Shown piece by piece: positions 1-9,304 of a stretch of DNA of 64,000 nt. Every line of letters begins with the position of its first letter. Position 1 is the stretch's first letter. Position numbers and translations under genes: made by a program. The notes under the pieces were generated by a model. The model searched no databases. It had not been told where the DNA came from and saw only the letters and a list, made by a program, of their open reading frames with translations. Origin of the DNA: Sorghum bicolor (Eukaryota; Streptophyta; Magnoliopsida; Poales; Poaceae); NCBI RefSeq assembly GCF_000003195.3, contig NC_012872.2:51937695-52001694 (forward strand). The letters are read 5' to 3'.

Positions 1-385
1 ATTAATGCCAAACCATTGGAGATTGCCTCTTTTCACCTTTGCCATATTTTTTTGAGACTTGGCGAACTCCCTCATTTGCCAAACCAATTATGCAAAACGG
101 TTGGGGATGCTCTTAGAATACGATATTCGATGATTCCTCTTCCTAGACTAAAAAAGCTAAAGGAATTCATAATTTTAAAAGTATTTCTTAGTTGAGAATT
201 CTTATTTTGTAATGTGATTATTTGACGTTATAATTTTTAGAGATATTTTGGTTGTTACCATGTATGAGCTAATAACTTATTATTTACAGGAGTTTCAACT
301 TGGTGTTTAACTCACCATTTGCTGTAATGATGTGGTGTGTTAAGCACTCACTAATTACAGCAGTTTCAACTCTGTGTTTAACTCA
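1..385. other. Left edge, no gene seen
   Basis: AT-rich sequence without a usable ORF. Positions about 60-116 resemble the end of a small transposable element (a GGTTGGGGATGCTCTTAG-like terminus), but no partner terminus is inside the window. Confidence 0.3.
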
Positions 386-1330
386 TCAATTGTTGTCTCT
401 TCGGTTGCCATCCTTCCTCTCCTCCCTCACCTGCCGCAAGGCTATAAAGAGGACATGAGTCTTTGGTCTTGTACACACATCACACAACTCAGAACACAAT
501 ATTGTTGCAAAGAAGGAATCTTCATCTCGTAACTCCGCGCGCACGGAGGAGCGAGAGGGCAAGTGCCTCCGAAGCCCTTGCCGTTCGAGACCTTGCACGA
601 GGGATCGGCAATTAGGTTTTTGGGGAGCGACTACGCGACTGCCCAATCCACCGCCGTTGTTCGTCTTCCTCAAGCCGGTTCGGGCGGATTTCATCTTCCT
701 GGTGGAAAGATCGTCTTCATCTTTTACTTCATGGAAATTGGTCAAGGATCGGGATCATCGGAGCGCATGAGAGGGTATGATCCGTTCATCTTCCCGCTGT
801 GTTTCGTCTTCTTGTTCGTACACGTTGCAGTAGTGTGTTTAGTTTGTTGCGCATACTGTTATGTTTCATATGTTCTACCGTATCTTTTCTGTTTTCATCT
901 TATATATGTTTCTGGTATAAGATCTATGTCATGTCTGCTTGTTTCGCTGGTTAAGTTAAAACGTTTCATATGCTGCTGTCACTATGTTTCACTAGTGGTT
1001 CAGTCACGTCGTTTGATATACTGTTTCTCATATGTTTCAGTAGTTCTATTTCGTCGTTTAACATGCAGTCTCTTGTTTATTGCTATTTTAAGATATATGT
1101 TTTGCCTTGTTATTATATTTCATATATTATGCTTTTATATTTTAAATAATCACATGTTCTACATGTTCATGGATCACATGTTCTATATTCCTATGAACAT
1201 GTTTAATATCATGATTTCTATGATTAATTATATTATATATGTCACCATCGTAATGTTGATTTATGGAATTAAAATGATATATAAATTGCCTAAATATCTA
1301 ACAACATGAAATGCAATACAGGCTTAATGT
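386..1330 (+). repeat. Decayed LTR-like sequence (possible solo LTR)
   Basis: The stretch has the organisation of a grass copia-type LTR: a TATA box (CTATAAAGA at 442-450), a short leader with a GC-rich CGACTACGCGACTGCC segment near 628-645, then a long T-rich tail. The ORF at 563-1309 is an open frame through a T-rich region with no recognisable domain after residue 70, so I do not treat it as a gene. No second copy of this LTR and no clear TG...CA ends were found. The assignment rests on general resemblance only. Confidence 0.3.
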
Positions 1331-1685
1331 CTACTGCTTGTTATTTGTTTTTTACAAAGTCAATTCTTGACAAGCATGTAATTTTGTATATACGCACATA
1401 TTACTCGACTCTTCAAATCCATATCTGATCTGATTTTGCTCCATAAATCTATACTCCTTCGGACATCTTCAAAATCTATATTTACATCTACATCTATGTA
1501 TTATCTGCTCCGATCCAAATCTAATAAAGAAAATAGATTAGGATATGGAACGAAGCTCTTTAAAATAACACCCTATTGTGTTCCTTAAAACAACTCTTTA
1601 AATATAAGCACTCAATAAAAAAAGATATGCGCTGCTACCACTTGGGCGTCCCACCTAAATTTTGAGTTTTAGGAAGCTTTTTGAA

Positions 1686-1860
1686 TCTAAACAAGGGTGT
1701 TTAGTTCCCTCTAAAAACCAAAAATTTTCAAGATTCCTCATCACATCGAATCTTGCGGTATATGTATGAAGCATTAAATATAGATAAAAACAAAAATTAA
1801 TTGCACAGTTTGCCTGTAAATCGTGGAATAAATCTTTTGAGCTTAGTTACTCTATGATAG
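1686..1860 (-). mobile_element. Fragment of Tourist-like MITE
   Basis: Contains the internal signature of the family that is complete at 16262-16493 (TGTTTAGTTCC terminus, ATCGAATCTTGCGG, AATTGCACAGTTTG, AATCTTTTGAGC), in reverse orientation. The far terminus is missing, so this is a truncated copy. Confidence 0.6.
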
Positions 1861-2170
1861 AACAATAATATTCTCCTACAACTAAAAAGACTAAAGAGTG
1901 GACAATTTTTTGGTGCAACAATTGACTTCGTTCCTACGCCCCTCACTTTAAAAAAGGAAGGCACAAACCCATGGATCGTGAAAAAGGAAGGAGCAAATCT
2001 CGCTTGCAATCCCGCAGACCCACACTCCTCGCGTCCCCCGCAAACACACAGCATCGCAGTGTGCCGGCGCCGCCTGCGACCACCCAAAGCCGGAGACCAG
2101 CATCGTCGTAGCGCGCCTCCACCGCTGGCTGCCGCCCGCGCAAGCCTGGTGCCTCGGTGGGCGGGAGGCC

Positions 2171-2497
2171 ATGACCATGAGACGCGGGACGAGGGCGCTA
2201 TGCACGCTGGCGCTGCTCTACGTGGCCGCGCACTTCCAGGGCGCTTCCTGCCGAAGCGGCCGCGGCGGGGCAAGAGGCGGAGGCGGTGCTAGCTTCGGAA
2301 GAAAGAGTGGCGGAGGCGGAGGCGGGGGCTCCAGAGGAAGGAGAGGCGGAGCCGGCGGCGGCAGCGGCAGCGCGAGGACCGCCGCTGCCTTGGGACCGTC
2401 GAACATCAACGGGCGCCGCAGTGCCGCGATGGCTGGCGTGAGCGGCGGCCATGGTGGAGCGTGGAAGGTGGCGGGCGTTGATGTCTCTCAATGTTGA
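2171..2497 (+). CDS. Possible small glycine-rich secreted protein
   Basis: A 108-codon ORF. Its first 27 residues look like a signal peptide: basic start (MTMRRGTR), hydrophobic core (ALCTLALLYVAA) and a possible cleavage site before the CRSGRGG segment. The remainder is a Gly/Ser/Arg-rich low-complexity region and has no catalytic motif. The GC content jumps compared with the flanks, as is common for the first exon of a grass gene. However, all six frames are open here, including Pro/Ala-rich frames on the minus strand, so the coding strand is uncertain. A copia element is inserted only about 210 bp downstream, and no continuation exon was found beyond it. It may be a real short gene, the 5' exon of a disrupted gene, or non-coding. 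Confidence 0.25.
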   Translation: MTMRRGTRALCTLALLYVAAHFQGASCRSGRGGARGGGGASFGRKSGGGGGGGSRGRRGGAGGGSGSARTAAALGPSNINGRRSAAMAGVSGGHGGAWKVAGVDVSQC

Positions 2498-2706
2498 TTC
2501 TTACCCATCTTGCTCCCTGTTGCAATATCGAAGGTTTGGATGCAGACATGGTTGCCTCGGACGAAGCTTTGTGTGTTCCTAAATCTAGGATTGATAATTT
2601 TTGTGTTCTTTTTGTCGTAACAAGCTTTGGTATCCTTCTGCATCTTGGATTGTTAATTTTGAGTTCTAAAACTGACGATAATCCGTACTGCAGAAATTGT
2701 GTGTTC

Positions 2707-2711
2707 TATTC
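2707..2711. repeat. Target-site duplication (left) of copia element
   Basis: TATTC immediately precedes the TG of the left LTR. The same five bases follow the CA of the right LTR at 12394-12398. Confidence 0.9.
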
Positions 2712-4180
2712 TGAAAGGATCTAATTGGCCTAGAGGGGGGTGAATAGGCGTATCTTAAAAACCTGAAACTCAAAAGCTCAAGTTGCGGAAGTTAAATGCC
2801 TATCGGTACTACCGACAGTTTGGGCCGGTACTACCGGTGTAAGACAGCCAGTACTACCGACGCAACTGTTGGTACTACCGACGCCCTATGAGAGCTACGA
2901 AATCAGAGTAGATTGAGTTTTGATTTCAGATCTGAGAGTTACCCCACTCTCCTAGATGTAGTAGAGGATGATGTTGAAGTTTCCTTGGCTCGGTTCTTCT
3001 CCAAAACGTAGATCGGCCCTTGTTCACCTATGAAAGGGAGTAGAGAGGAAGAACACGAAGAACACAAGAACAAGGGTAGTCGATGCTAACTCCACAGCAA
3101 GACAAGATATTTTTCCCGAGGTTCGGCAATCTCCACGAAGGAGTTCCTACGTCCCCGTTGTTGAGGTGACCACGAAGGTCCGACCACTTAGGTCTCCTCC
3201 CTCAAGCAATCACACAGGTTAGCTCAAGATTTCCACTAAGAATCAAAGGGTTATACAAACACTTCGGGGTGCCCTCACAAATGAATCAACACGGGCAACC
3301 ACGAAGAACGCCTAGCCGGCTAGGGTTCCAAGAATCCAAGAGTAACAAATGCAAACCAAACCGACAAGACGAAGAAACCAAGTGCTCAAGTCACAAATCG
3401 AAGCTCCCAACTCTCTAATCTCACTTCTCTAGCTCGAATCTCTCAAGGAGTGAAGTCTAGGAGCCAAGAGGGAGAGAGAGTGGGTGAGTCAAAGCTTGGA
3501 GACTATTTTCTCAGATGTAGAGTTGAAGGAATGAGAGAGCTAACGGTTAGAAACGAGGGAAGAGCTATTTATACATAGGTCCTGAACAACTGCCGGTACT
3601 ACTGGGGCAACCACCGGTACCACCGGCTACCTCAGATCTAACGGTAAGAAGTCTCTAGGATTTGCGAGAAATAAGCCTACCGGTACCACCGGGCTTTTGT
3701 CGGTACTACCGACCATTGCCGGTACCACCGGTGGAAGGCCGGTACCACCGGCAGTTCATTTTCTCGCAAAACTCAGGAGAAGGGCTGGCACTACCGGTAC
3801 CACCGGCCCTGAGGGTCGGTACTACCGGCTTACCCTGGGAGAGAAGAAATTTCCTAGTGCTTCGTGCGTGCAAGTGTGTCTCTCAAGCGCAAGAGCTAAG
3901 TTGACCTGAGCACTCTTATCCTCATCTTACCAACTCAATTTGCATCCCTCTTGATAGTGCGGCGTTTCCTATAACTCAAGCAAAGAATAAAAACTTTGTA
4001 GCCACTTGAGTCGAAACACCGTTCATCCATTGGAAATTTAGGGTGCTATAATTCACCGAATGTTTTCGTTCAATTCCATCAATGGACTAACACCTGTAGA
4101 TTATGCTCAATAAACATGTTAGTCCCTAATTTGGTTGTCATCAATTATCAAAACCCACATCGGGGGCGAATGCACTTACA
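2712..4180 (-). repeat. Left LTR (3' LTR of the minus-strand copia element), 1469 bp
   Basis: Begins TGAAAGGATC and ends GCACTTACA on the plus strand. It is nearly identical to 10788-12393 except for a block of about 137 bp that is missing here. Two clusters of the motif CCGGTAC(T/C)ACCGG are present, at about 2800-2885 and 3590-3835. Confidence 0.93.
3565..3573 (-). promoter_or_regulatory. LTR TATA box (left LTR)
   Basis: TATAAATAG on the minus strand, about 610 bp inside the LTR when read in the element's direction. The CCGGTAC motif cluster at 3590-3835 lies directly upstream in U3. The equivalent box in the other LTR is at 11642-11650. Confidence 0.65.
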
Positions 4181-4195
4181 AACCCCCCCTTTTTG
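4181..4195 (-). other. Polypurine tract of copia element
   Basis: On the minus strand an AAAAAGGGGGGGTT run abuts the 3' LTR. This is the expected position of the plus-strand primer of reverse transcription. Confidence 0.8.
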
Positions 4196-5557
4196 GTAAT
4201 TGATGACAACCAACTTAGGCTTATAAAAATTGAAAGAATTGAAGCTTTTGAATTCCAAAAATTCAAGATGAGCTCCCCCTTAATGTATGCATTGGATTCA
4301 GAATTTCAAATCTTGATTAGAATCAAGATGGTATACATTAAGAACAAGCTCCCCCTAAATTTTGCAATCCGTGGGGTGCCTAAGTGTGTGTGAGATAATA
4401 AAGTGTGATGCATATGACAAGATATATCACAAAGAATAAAAAGAAAGAACTTGAATGGTTATGCAAGAAAGAAAAGGACTTAAAGCTTATCATAACCATT
4501 CATAAACAACATTGCATCAACATAATACCAAATCAGCTAACACAAGCAGGATATGACAATTAAGCTTAGGTGTTCAGCCTACAATCAACCATCACACACA
4601 CAAAGTTTAAGTTTACCACATGGTTCACCACACGAGATAATCCTAATACCAAGCTTAATACCATATGAGATAAGCCTAACACTCCCCCTTTGGCATCAAA
4701 TGCCAAAAAGGGTAGGCTTCATGAAGCTCCAAGGGGCAAAGGCAGTAGGAGAACTACTCAACATTATCATCATTATCATCAAAGGCACCGGTTCACTGAA
4801 AACCCTACTGCTGCTCAAACTCAGTGTCACGCTACACCTCATCATCTTGTGTTGCACCATTGCCGCTAGCATCTATTGTTGGCCCTTTCCCTTTTGCTTG
4901 GACTTAGCATATATACGTCTGACATTCCAGTCCAGGTGCTTGCTGTCTTGCTAGAATGCAAAGCCAGTGACTTGCTCAATGATATACATGAGATACCGAG
5001 CATAGGGGAAGGACTAGTTGGAGGTCTAGGAACCCTCCTCAATGTGATGCCACAAGAGATCTGTCACACTAAACCTCTTCTTAAGCCCAAAGCAAATAGT
5101 GATGGTTGGAGCATGATTCTGAACATTTGCCTTAGTCAGATCAACATTAGGCTGCTTCAATGAAATCAGCCCTGCCCACACCATTTGGATAATGACCATA
5201 TAAGCTAGGAGCATCACAGTCATGGTGATCAAACCCAAGAAGGTGGGAGAACTGGCGGTAATCATAGTGGCAATGAAGGCCCTAAGTCATCTAGTGAAGT
5301 ATCTTGTGCTCTACATCAATGTAAACTGTGGCCCAAAGCTGACAATAACCTCTGTGTTCCAGTTATGCTTGAATGTCATAAGTTGTAGTAGGTCAAAAAC
5401 TAGTGAGCAGAAATTCTAAAGGAGGTGAACCACATAGTACACTCAAACCAACTCAAATTTGTCCAGATTTCATGAAGCCATTACATAACTATGGACACAT
5501 TTGAGCTGTGAAAAAATAGATTTTGAAAATCACACAATTTTTCACAAGAGTTTTTGC
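4196..5557 (-). other. Spacer between truncated pol and 3' LTR
   Basis: About 1.36 kb lie between the end of recognisable RNase H sequence and the polypurine tract. The region has no gag or pol motif. A minus-strand ORF at 5026-5265 (79 codons) begins with a hydrophobic stretch resembling a membrane segment (residues about 8-40). SIRE-type elements often carry an extra env-like frame in this position, but this one is too short and decayed to call. Confidence 0.4.
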
Positions 5558-6642
5558 CTATTTGAATACACACATGCACACACTAAGCATAATATCAGGC
5601 CTAGATGCACAAAGGTAAAGCAAAGATCCAATCATGGAGCGATATACCTTTTGATCAATGGCCTTGTCGTCTCCATCAAGGTCAAGGTGTTCGGTTGTTG
5701 GCATTGGTGTCTTTATGGGTTTGGCCTTGTCTATGTCAAACTTCTTTAGCATGTCGGTGGTGTACTTGGTTTGACTTATGAACGTGTCGTCCTTGAGTTT
5801 CTTGATTTAAAATCCAAGAAAGTATGTCAACTCCCCCATCATGGACATCTCGAACCTCTTGGTCATGATACTAAATTGCTCACTGAAGTCCGCATTAGTA
5901 CTACCAAATATAATGTCATCAACATATATTTGGCATAAAAAATATCATTATTGACTTTGCGAGTAAATAAAGTGAGATCGGCCTTTCCAATCTCAACCCT
6001 TGTTTGAGTAGGAAATCCTTGATACAATCATACCATGCTCTAGGGGCTTGTTTAAGACCATAGAGTGCCTTGTCAAGCTTGTAGACGTAGTCGGGATGAT
6101 GTGGATCTTCAAAACCCAGCGGTTGCTCCACATACACGGTTTCAGAGAGGGGGGGCATTGAATAATGTACTTTTCACATCCATTTGAAATAACTTGAAAT
6201 CATGGTGAGCAGGAAAGGCAAGTAATATATGAATAGATTCAAGCCTAGCTGCAGGTGCATAGGTCTCCCCAAAATCCAAACCTTTGATTTGACTGAAACC
6301 TTTGGTTACCAATCGTGCCTTGTTCCTTATGACCATGCCATACTCATTTTCTTTGTTACGGAAGACCCATTTGGTACCTAACACATTTTGCTTGGGTCTT
6401 TCCACCAAGGACTAGACTTTATTCTTAGTGAAGTTGTTCAACTCTTCTTGCATAGCCATCACCCAATCCGGATCCGCCAAGGCATCTTCCATCCTATTTG
6501 GCAACATAGAGGAGACAAAAGAGTAATGTTCACAAAAACCAACTAAACGAGAGCATGTTGTTACCCCTCGTTGTATGTCTCCCAAAATGCTATCAACGAG
6601 ATGATCCCATTGAATAGAGTGATGAACTCTTGGGTGAGGCAC
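5558..6642 (-). pseudogene. Copia reverse transcriptase and start of RNase H, broken
   Basis: Three fragments in different frames together cover a Ty1/copia RT. 6412-6642 ends in the EDALADPDWVMAMQEEL segment that opens the RVT_2 domain. 6142-6408 carries NVLGTKWVFRNK and KARLVTKGFSQ. 5919-6158 carries the [12 protein letters not shown] motif. The catalytic YVDD is encoded at 5915-5926, in a different frame from the preceding piece. 5558-5752 contains the PTTEHLDLD and YRSMIGSLLYL motifs that open the RNase H part and then ends at a stop. The rest of RNase H is absent. Family assignment is secure; the gene is not functional. Confidence 0.88.
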
Positions 6643-6659
6643 TGCTGTTCTTGTTTGAA

Positions 6660-6905
6660 TTAGACCATTATCTTCATCTTCATAGTCTTGGTTGATTGGA
6701 GAATCAAGATCTTGATTGTCTCGATCACCACCTTGGTTGGGTCTTGAGCTTGTGGTGAATCTTGATTAGCTTGTTCCCTTGAGTCATGACCCCTTCTTGA
6801 AGTGGAAGTATCATCATGGGCTTTGGTTGACCCATGATGCAAGTTTGGATCATGAGGAATTTGCATATGTGCATCATCTTCTTCTTCTTCTTTAACGGGT
6901 TTCAC
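6660..6905 (-). pseudogene. Acidic linker between copia integrase and RT
   Basis: An 81-codon frame rich in Glu, Asp, His, Ser and Gln (EEEEDDAH near its start). It fills the position where copia polyproteins have a variable hydrophilic linker between the integrase C-terminus and RT. No catalytic motif is expected. It is separated from its neighbours by a frame change. Confidence 0.55.
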
Positions 6906-6906
6906 T

Positions 6907-7665
6907 TCACCGGTAGCAAGCCTTTTTGATCACTTGATGAGATGGTTCTTCTTCACCTAAAATTTTAGCATTGACTTGCTCCTTTTGAGAGCCGTCGCTT
7001 TCATCAAAAGTCATGTCTACCACTATTTCAATTTGACCGGTGGTCTCATTGAAGACACGGTAGCCATGTTCGTTAGTACCATAACCAAGTAAGAAACCTT
7101 CACCAACCTTTGGTGCAAACTTAGAGCTTTTGGATTTATTATTAAGTATGAAACACTTGCGTCCAAAAACTCTAAAGTAGTCCACCTTAGGCTTTTTACC
7201 GGTTAGAAGCTTGTAGGCAGTTTTCTTCCTCAACTTGTGGAGGTACAAGCGGTTGATAGTATGACATGCCGTGTTGACGGCTTCCGCCCAATAGTCTTCT
7301 TGTGAAATCTAGTATTCATCCAACGTTGCTATTATGACTTCAATGAGTGTCAGGTTCTTCCTCTCCACAACACCATTTTGTTGTGAAGTGTATGGAACCG
7401 AGAACTCATGCTTGATGCCTTCTTTATCAAGGAAAGCTTCAATGTTGGTGTTTCTAAACTCTCTCCTGTTGTCACTTCTCACTTTCTTGATCTTCACTTC
7501 AAACTTACTTTGAGCTCTTCTTGCAAACTTCTTGAAGATCCCTTGGGTTTTACCTTTATCTCTCAAAAAGAACACCCAAGTGAAGCGAGAAAAATCATCA
7601 ACAATTACAAAACCATATTTGTTACCTCCAATACTTATATAAGCATTGGGTCCGAATAAGTCCAT
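6907..7665 (-). pseudogene. Copia integrase, interrupted by an in-frame stop
   Basis: 7309-7665 encodes the rve core. The first catalytic Asp lies in the MDLFGP segment, the second in VRSDNRREF (the usual copia form is SDNGGEF) and the Glu in QQNGVVERKN, giving a D-D-E arrangement. An amber codon at 7309-7311 stops the frame just after TLDEY, and coding similarity continues in the same frame. 6907-7248 holds the C-terminal part with the GKKPKVDYFRVFG and FLLGYGTNEHGYRVFN motifs typical of copia integrases. This enzyme would insert the cDNA into the chromosome. Here it is inactivated by at least one nonsense mutation and a substitution next to the second Asp. Confidence 0.9.
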
Positions 7666-7675
7666 GTGAAGTAAC

Positions 7676-8257
7676 TCAAGTGGTCTTTGATGTAGTCATG
7701 ATGTTCTTAGTGGGATGCTTGTCTCCAACTTGCTTTCCCGCTTGACATGCACTGCAAATTCTATCTTTCTCAAAAGAAACATTTGTTAGTCCTAGGATGT
7801 ATCCACCTCTTTGAAGATCGGCCAAGTTCCTCATCCCAACATGAGCTAGACAGCGATGCCATAACCAGCCCATGCTAGATTTTGCCACTAAACAAGTCTT
7901 GGACCCCACTCTACTAGATGAGAAATCAACTAGATAGAGCTTGCCCTTAAGTTGACCCATAAAAGCAATAGAGGAATCCGACCTTCTAGAGACTTCCACA
8001 CCCTTATCCGTAAAGAGACAATTGTAACCCTTCTCACAAAGTTGTGAGATGGACAACAAATTGTATCCCAACGAATTCACAAGTAATACATTTGAAATTG
8101 AATTATCATTTGAGATAGCAATTTTACCCAAACCAAGGATATCTCCTTTACTATTGTCACCAAAGACAATCCTTTCACCTGCAACTTGATTTGATTGAAA
8201 GGAGGTGAACATGTTCTTCTCTCTGGTCATATGATTGGTGCATCCATTATCAAGCAC
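7676..8257 (-). pseudogene. Copia aspartic protease C-terminal part and GAG-pre-integrase domain
   Basis: The 193-codon frame opens at the protease active-site region, reading LDNGCTNHMT where copia elements usually have D-S-G-C-T/S-x-H-M. The Asp is retained but the neighbouring Ser is replaced by Asn. The GAG-pre-integrase region follows, with LWHRCLAHVGMRNL and the C-x2-C in ICSACQAGKQ (the HHCC zinc-binding part of integrase). This polyprotein segment normally cleaves gag-pol and leads into integrase. Frame changes separate it from both flanking pieces. Confidence 0.87.
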
Positions 8258-8297
8258 CCATTTTGGTCCACCGGAGGAGTATTCCTACAACACAAGA

Positions 8298-9146
8298 TTA
8301 AGCTTTTGTTTTAGGTCTCGAGATGGGACCTAGGGGGTTAGAAATATAAGACTTGGGTACCCAAACACTCCTTAAGATTTGTCTCTTCTTAAGGGCACCC
8401 ACATACTTCACAACAATCTTGCCATCCTTGTCCCAACAACACATGTAATCACAAATGTGATTGCGTGAAATAGGCACTTGTTGCTTGGGCACCTCCACTT
8501 GCTTCTTCTTGATGTTCTTGTTGTTTGCAAGTGGACTTGTAGGAGTAGCAACATTGTTCACCTTGTCAATAAGGTCAACAAGAGGCACACTATTGTTGAA
8601 CTTCACACAAGCCACCCCATTTATCATGTTTCTTCCATTGGCTTTACCATTGTACCTATTGTAACCGAGGCCATCCTTGATTATGGGATGCCTTGATGCC
8701 TTGAACATATTTGTCAGTTGCTTGTCCTTGCACTTGCAACCAATCTTGACAATTGTGTTTAATCTTTGGATCTCCTTGTCCTTCTTTGCTAGCTCAATAA
8801 GGTTAGTAACACATGCATTTATATCAACATTTGAGCATCTTTCACAACTTTTACTTGTTGAAACTTTGGAATCCTTGGAAATGGTAGAGGTGCTAGTCCA
8901 AAGCTTGTCATAGTTTAGTTCAAGCTCATGATATTTAGTTGTCAAGCTTGTAAGGCTTTCTTGAACCAAACTATGATCATTCTTTAGGCTAGCCAAAGAG
9001 TCATTAAGTGAAGAATGTCTCTTAGATAAATGCTCATTAGCATCTTTGGCTAAAGACAATTCTACACTCAACTTATCAGCCCTCTCCTTTTCCTTGGAGA
9101 GACATGCTTCAAGTCCTTGGTTCTTCTCCCTTTCCTCTAGGAGCAA
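8298..9146 (-). CDS. Copia gag-pol coiled-coil extension
   Basis: A 282-codon frame. Residues 1-100 are a strongly charged heptad-rich coiled coil (LEEREKNQGLEACLSKEKE at the start), followed by a Cys-containing segment (CERCSNVDINAC near residue 100-112) and a KCKDKQL segment. The C-terminal third contains HICDYMCCWDKDGK. Such a region between gag and protease is common in long-gag SIRE/Maximus copia elements. It lies between the zinc-knuckle gag and the protease piece, in the expected order. I know of no assigned enzymatic function. Confidence 0.7.
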   Translation of the reverse strand: MLLEEREKNQGLEACLSKEKERADKLSVELSLAKDANEHLSKRHSSLNDSLASLKNDHSLVQESLTSLTTKYHELELNYDKLWTSTSTISKDSKVSTSKSCERCSNVDINACVTNLIELAKKDKEIQRLNTIVKIGCKCKDKQLTNMFKASRHPIIKDGLGYNRYNGKANGRNMINGVACVKFNNSVPLVDLIDKVNNVATPTSPLANNKNIKKKQVEVPKQQVPISRNHICDYMCCWDKDGKIVVKYVGALKKRQILRSVWVPKSYISNPLGPISRPKTKA

Positions 9147-9304
9147 TTCCCCTTGCGGATCAATGCATGACTCAAGCTTATCTTTAGCATATATGAGCTT
9201 TAGGATTTTAGTTGCAGCAGTTTACCATATTTCTTAATGAGATTTGATGCATAGTTTTCATCATCACCATCATATTCACTAGTGGTGTGAGTAGAAGAGT
9301 CAAA

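Noticed and set aside
1978..2292. Plus-strand ORF of 104 codons and overlapping minus-strand ORFs at 1797-2491
   Set aside because: All frames are open in this GC-rich block. These frames lack a signal peptide or domain and have biased Arg/Pro/Ala composition.
3590..3835. Regularly repeated CCGGTAC(Y)ACCGG motifs as a CRISPR-like array
   Set aside because: Spacing is irregular, units are only 13 bp, they lie inside retrotransposon LTRs in a plant genome and there are no cas genes.
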